A DNA stretch of 8,833 nucleotides, taken from assembly GCA_015767355.1 (NCBI GenBank), contig JADWMH010000079.1, forward strand, positions 1 through 8,833, in the 5' to 3' direction. The notes beneath the pieces are model-generated. The model ran no database searches. It was not told where the DNA came from and saw only the letters and a program-made list of their open reading frames with translations. The DNA is from Gammaproteobacteria bacterium (lineage in GTDB: Bacteria > Pseudomonadota > Gammaproteobacteria > Chromatiales > Chromatiaceae). The position numbers and the translations under genes were made by a program. Positions 6,510 to 8,833 of the stretch are shown here, in pieces. How positions within the stretch are numbered: the stretch's first letter is position 1; every line of letters begins with the position of its first letter.

Positions 6510-8360
6510 GTGAACGAGCAGAAACAGAGAAATTCCATGCCTGAAGCGGTGCCGGATTCACCCACTCGGGTGGTGGCTGTGCAGGAGAGCCTGGTCTCGA
6601 TCGAGGCTGGCTGGAAAGCGGGCAAGCGTATCCCGCTGACCAAGAACGAGGTGGTCTTCATCGAGCCGCAACGCTGCTGTAGCAACAGTTTCAAGGAGCG
6701 TCTCAAGTCCGAGGTGCTACGGGTGCGCGGCAATCGCGCCGACATTCAGGTGTTCGAGGATACGCGTGGAGTTGCGATAGGCGACCCCGTCGTTCAGTCG
6801 GGCGAGATGCTTTCCGTCACCCTGGGGCCGGGTCTGCTGGGGCGGGTCTATGACGGCCTGCAAAATCCGCTCGAGAATATCGCCATAGAACACGGAACCT
6901 TTCTACCGCGTGGCGTCGACCTGGAGGCTCTGGACATGAACAAAAAGTGGCGCTTTGTCCCGGCAGTCACGGTTGGCGCCAAGGTCAGGGCGGGTGACAT
7001 CCTTGGCACGGTGATGGAGGGCCGCTACAAGCACAAGATCATGGCGCCATTTGAGCAGAGCGGTGAAGTCGAGATTACCTGGATACAAGAGGCCAGCGTC
7101 ACCGTTGATACCCCGGTTACGAGGATACGCGACTCCCATGGCGTGGAGCATGCACTGGATATGACGCGCCGCTGGCCGGTGCGCAATGCCCTCCCGGAAC
7201 TCATGATTCGGGCGCGAAACTGTCAACGCATCTATCCCCATGAGCCGATGAATACCACGATTCGCCTGATCGATACCTTTTTTCCTATTGCCCGGGGCGG
7301 CACAGGCTGCATCCCCGGGCCTTTCGGCGCCGGCAAGACCGTGCTGCAGCACCTGCTTGCCAAGCATTGCGCCGCAGATATTGTGATTGTCGTCGCCTGC
7401 GGTGAACGCGCCGGAGAGGTTGTCGAGACCATCAGAGAGTTTCCGCACCTCAATGACCCGCAGACAGGCGGGACCCTGATGGATCGCACCATCATCATCT
7501 GCAATACCTCCTCCATGCCGGTTGCCGCACGTGAGGCGTCGATCTATACGGGCATCACCCTGGGTGAATACTACCGGCAGATGGGATTCAATGTGCTGCT
7601 GCTGGCCGACTCAACATCACGCTGGGCGCAGGCCATGCGCGAAACCTCGGGGCGTCTCGAGGAGATCCCCGGCGAGGAGGCGTTTCCTGCCTATCTCGAC
7701 TCCACGGTGCGCAGCGTTTACGAGCGCGCAGGGGTGTTGCAGACTGCAGATAAAACCGAGGGCAGTCTGACGATGATCGGCACGGTATCACCGGCAGGTG
7801 GCAACTTTGAAGAACCTGTGACCCAATCCACGCTTGCAACGGTCAAATGTTTTCTCGGTCTCTCCTACGACCGCGCCTACAAGCGATTCTATCCGGCAAT
7901 AGACCCGTTGATATCCTGGTCGCGTTACCTGGAGCAACTGGCGTACTGGTATGAGGAGAACCTGCTGGCCAACTGGACGGAGAGGGTCAAGGCCATGCAG
8001 GCGCTGCTGGTGGACGGCGACTCAGTGCAGCAGATGATGCAGGTGACAGGTGAGGAAGGGGTCTCCATCGAGGACTTCGTCGTTTACCAAAAATCCCTGT
8101 TTCTGGACATGACTTTCCTGCAGCAGGACGCCTTTGACGAGGTCGACGCCTCGACGCCGATCGACCGCCAGCAGTTCACCTTTACAAAGGTCTACGACCT
8201 GGTCACCCGCAGCTATAACTTCACCACCAAGGATGAAGTTCGTGACTACTTTATACGACTCACAGGCCTGTTCAGGAACTTCAACTATGCAGCTGAGAAT
8301 TCACCGGACTACGGCCGCCTGATCAGCAGCATTGACAAGCTCGCAGAGCAGGCATCCTGA
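6510..8360 (+). CDS. atpA: V/A-type ATPase subunit A (catalytic head subunit)
   Basis: Subunit A carries the catalytic nucleotide sites that couple ATP to rotation. It has 616 residues, near the family's usual 590. An N-terminal barrel (about 18-90) is followed by LGPGLLGRVYDGLQNPL (105-121). The A-specific insert absent from F-type beta, with KKWRFVP and GDILGTVMEGRYKHKIM, lies at about 132-205. The Walker A motif GPFGAGKTV is at 270-278 (K276). GERAGEVVE (298-306) holds the expected catalytic glutamate E299, and ADSTSRWAQAMRE is at 366-378, followed by SGRLEEIPGEEAFPAY. A helical C-terminal domain follows. All catalytic residues I can check are present, so it should be active. The GTG start is chosen from the GAGGA site. 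It is the last gene of the operon, although its partner B is the first. Confidence 0.96.
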   Translation: MNEQKQRNSMPEAVPDSPTRVVAVQESLVSIEAGWKAGKRIPLTKNEVVFIEPQRCCSNSFKERLKSEVLRVRGNRADIQVFEDTRGVAIGDPVVQSGEMLSVTLGPGLLGRVYDGLQNPLENIAIEHGTFLPRGVDLEALDMNKKWRFVPAVTVGAKVRAGDILGTVMEGRYKHKIMAPFEQSGEVEITWIQEASVTVDTPVTRIRDSHGVEHALDMTRRWPVRNALPELMIRARNCQRIYPHEPMNTTIRLIDTFFPIARGGTGCIPGPFGAGKTVLQHLLAKHCAADIVIVVACGERAGEVVETIREFPHLNDPQTGGTLMDRTIIICNTSSMPVAAREASIYTGITLGEYYRQMGFNVLLLADSTSRWAQAMRETSGRLEEIPGEEAFPAYLDSTVRSVYERAGVLQTADKTEGSLTMIGTVSPAGGNFEEPVTQSTLATVKCFLGLSYDRAYKRFYPAIDPLISWSRYLEQLAYWYEENLLANWTERVKAMQALLVDGDSVQQMMQVTGEEGVSIEDFVVYQKSLFLDMTFLQQDAFDEVDASTPIDRQQFTFTKVYDLVTRSYNFTTKDEVRDYFIRLTGLFRNFNYAAENSPDYGRLISSIDKLAEQAS

Positions 8361-8833
8361 ACGTTCCTGACAGTATCTTTCCGCGGCACTTCCGGGTGCA
8401 GGATAGCGTTCGTTTACTAGGCGCAGCAGGGGTGCATAGCAGGGTTATGTAACTCTTGCTGGAATGCTGAAGAGGGACAACAGGGCTAGCAGAATCGGGA
8501 AGTTATTTTTGGACAACGACTAAGTTCGGCATGAAGTTGATGTCTTCGGTAGTCGGCGATTCTGTGAGATTGAGTATGACTATCCAGGCAAAAAAACATA
8601 GCGACACCTCAAAAGAGCAAGTCGTGGCAATGACCTCGTACTCTTCTGCTCAACAATGAAGTGTAGTCGTTCAGACATGATTTGACTGCTACCAATTTTG
8701 AGGGTATGTCTGTCGGGCCAAGTTTACCCCAAGGACTTTTCCTTCCAGATCTGTCCATCCTCACACTGTAATATCTGACTGACCGCTGTGAGTATACAGC
8801 GGTTTGTCGCGTCCATCCCTTCATGTGCCTGAC
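8361..8833. other. Gene-poor region downstream of the ATPase operon
   Basis: I see no convincing gene in these 473 nt. Open frames here are short: a 42-residue + strand frame at 8531-8659 without a ribosome site, and a 71-residue - strand frame at 8609-8824 with no recognisable motif. The latter runs through a perfect hairpin. No terminator with a T tract lies directly after atpA. The only stem nearby, GCAC/GTGC at 8386-8399, is too weak to count. Composition is less GC-rich than the operon. Confidence 0.5.
8782..8805 (+). terminator. Perfect hairpin, possible terminator
   Basis: ACCGCTGT (8782-8789) pairs perfectly with ACAGCGGT (8796-8803) around a 6-nt loop. Only a short TTT run (8803-8805) follows, so termination would be weak. 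It is the first strong hairpin after atpA, 421 nt beyond the stop. It might end the operon transcript, or belong to a neighbouring gene outside the window on either strand. Confidence 0.35.

Larger units (their letters stand above)
852..8360 (+). other. V/A-type ATPase operon in permuted order B-D-I-K-E-DUF2764-A
   Basis: Seven same-strand genes are packed with gaps of 1, -4, -4, 14, 4 and 34 nt, so they are very probably one transcript. The set is the full complement of the chlamydial-type V-ATPase locus, where as I recall the order is E-DUF2764-A-B-D-I-K. Here the B-D-I-K block comes first and the E-DUF2764-A block last, a circular permutation with its break between A and B. No separate C, F or G/H gene is present. 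The operon is GC-richer than its flanks: by hand count 7621-7680 has 44 G+C of 60, against 22 of 60 for 601-660. Confidence 0.9.

Noticed and set aside
8386..8399. Stem GCAC/GTGC just after atpA as an operon terminator
   Set aside because: It has only four base pairs and no T tract.
476..8440. Shared short words at both flanks (TGCATAGC at 476-483 and 8433-8440; GCGCAGC at 482-488, 490-496 and 8421-8427) as possible insertion-site repeats
   Set aside because: Several shared 8-mers are expected by chance between flanks of this size. The words are in different relative order, so they are not a single direct repeat.
8531..8659. A 42-residue + strand open frame downstream of atpA
   Set aside because: It has no Shine-Dalgarno site and a low-information serine/valine-rich sequence without family features.
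8609..8824. A 71-residue - strand open frame
   Set aside because: It has no recognisable motif or domain, includes both arms of the hairpin at 8782-8803, and lacks a convincing ribosome site within the window.

Overview
The window holds one complete, compact operon for a rotary V/A-type ATPase of the Chlamydia/Bacteroidetes-like bacterial subtype. All genes are on the + strand and fill about 852-8360. The order is atpB - atpD - atpI - atpK - atpE - DUF2764 protein - atpA. The subunits closely resemble the chlamydial set, sharing for example GPFGAGKTV and GERAGEVVE in A, PDNTGYITEGQFYL and DPFGSLSRLK in B, and MPSSQxxYG in K. Codon use, GC-rich coding sequence and good Shine-Dalgarno sites suggest a proteobacterium or another Gram-negative bacterium that carries this subtype. 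I cannot name the host from the sequence.

Layout. Positions 1-851 are AT-richer and contain no intact gene. They hold a decayed start of a bestrophin-like/DUF4239-type membrane protein (49-237), a short coding-like fragment (320-445) followed by a terminator-like hairpin (472-501), an inverted repeat (669-702) and a possible -10 element (729-736) ahead of the operon. Positions 852-8360 are the seven-gene operon, with gaps of 1, 14, 4 and 34 nt and two ATGA stop-start overlaps. Positions 8361-8833 show no convincing gene, only a perfect 8-bp hairpin at 8782-8803.

How the genes work together. A and B form the A3B3 head, which makes or hydrolyses ATP. D is the central rotor shaft. E is the peripheral stalk. 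I is the membrane stator with the half-channels and the essential arginine. K is the proteolipid of the rotor ring, and its residues match the Na+ site of Enterococcus hirae NtpK. The DUF2764 protein sits where a C-like (d-type) connector would be expected. No separate C, F or G/H gene is present, as is usual for this subtype.

The main oddity is gene order. The usual order for this subtype is E-DUF2764-A-B-D-I-K. Here it is circularly permuted, with the break between A and B, so the two partner head subunits lie at opposite ends of the transcription unit. The new first gene, atpB, has a weak non-ATG start in a gene-poor, AT-rich leader. I see no evidence of a wholly new type of system; the value is in the rearranged operon, the predicted ion specificity and the DUF2764 protein.
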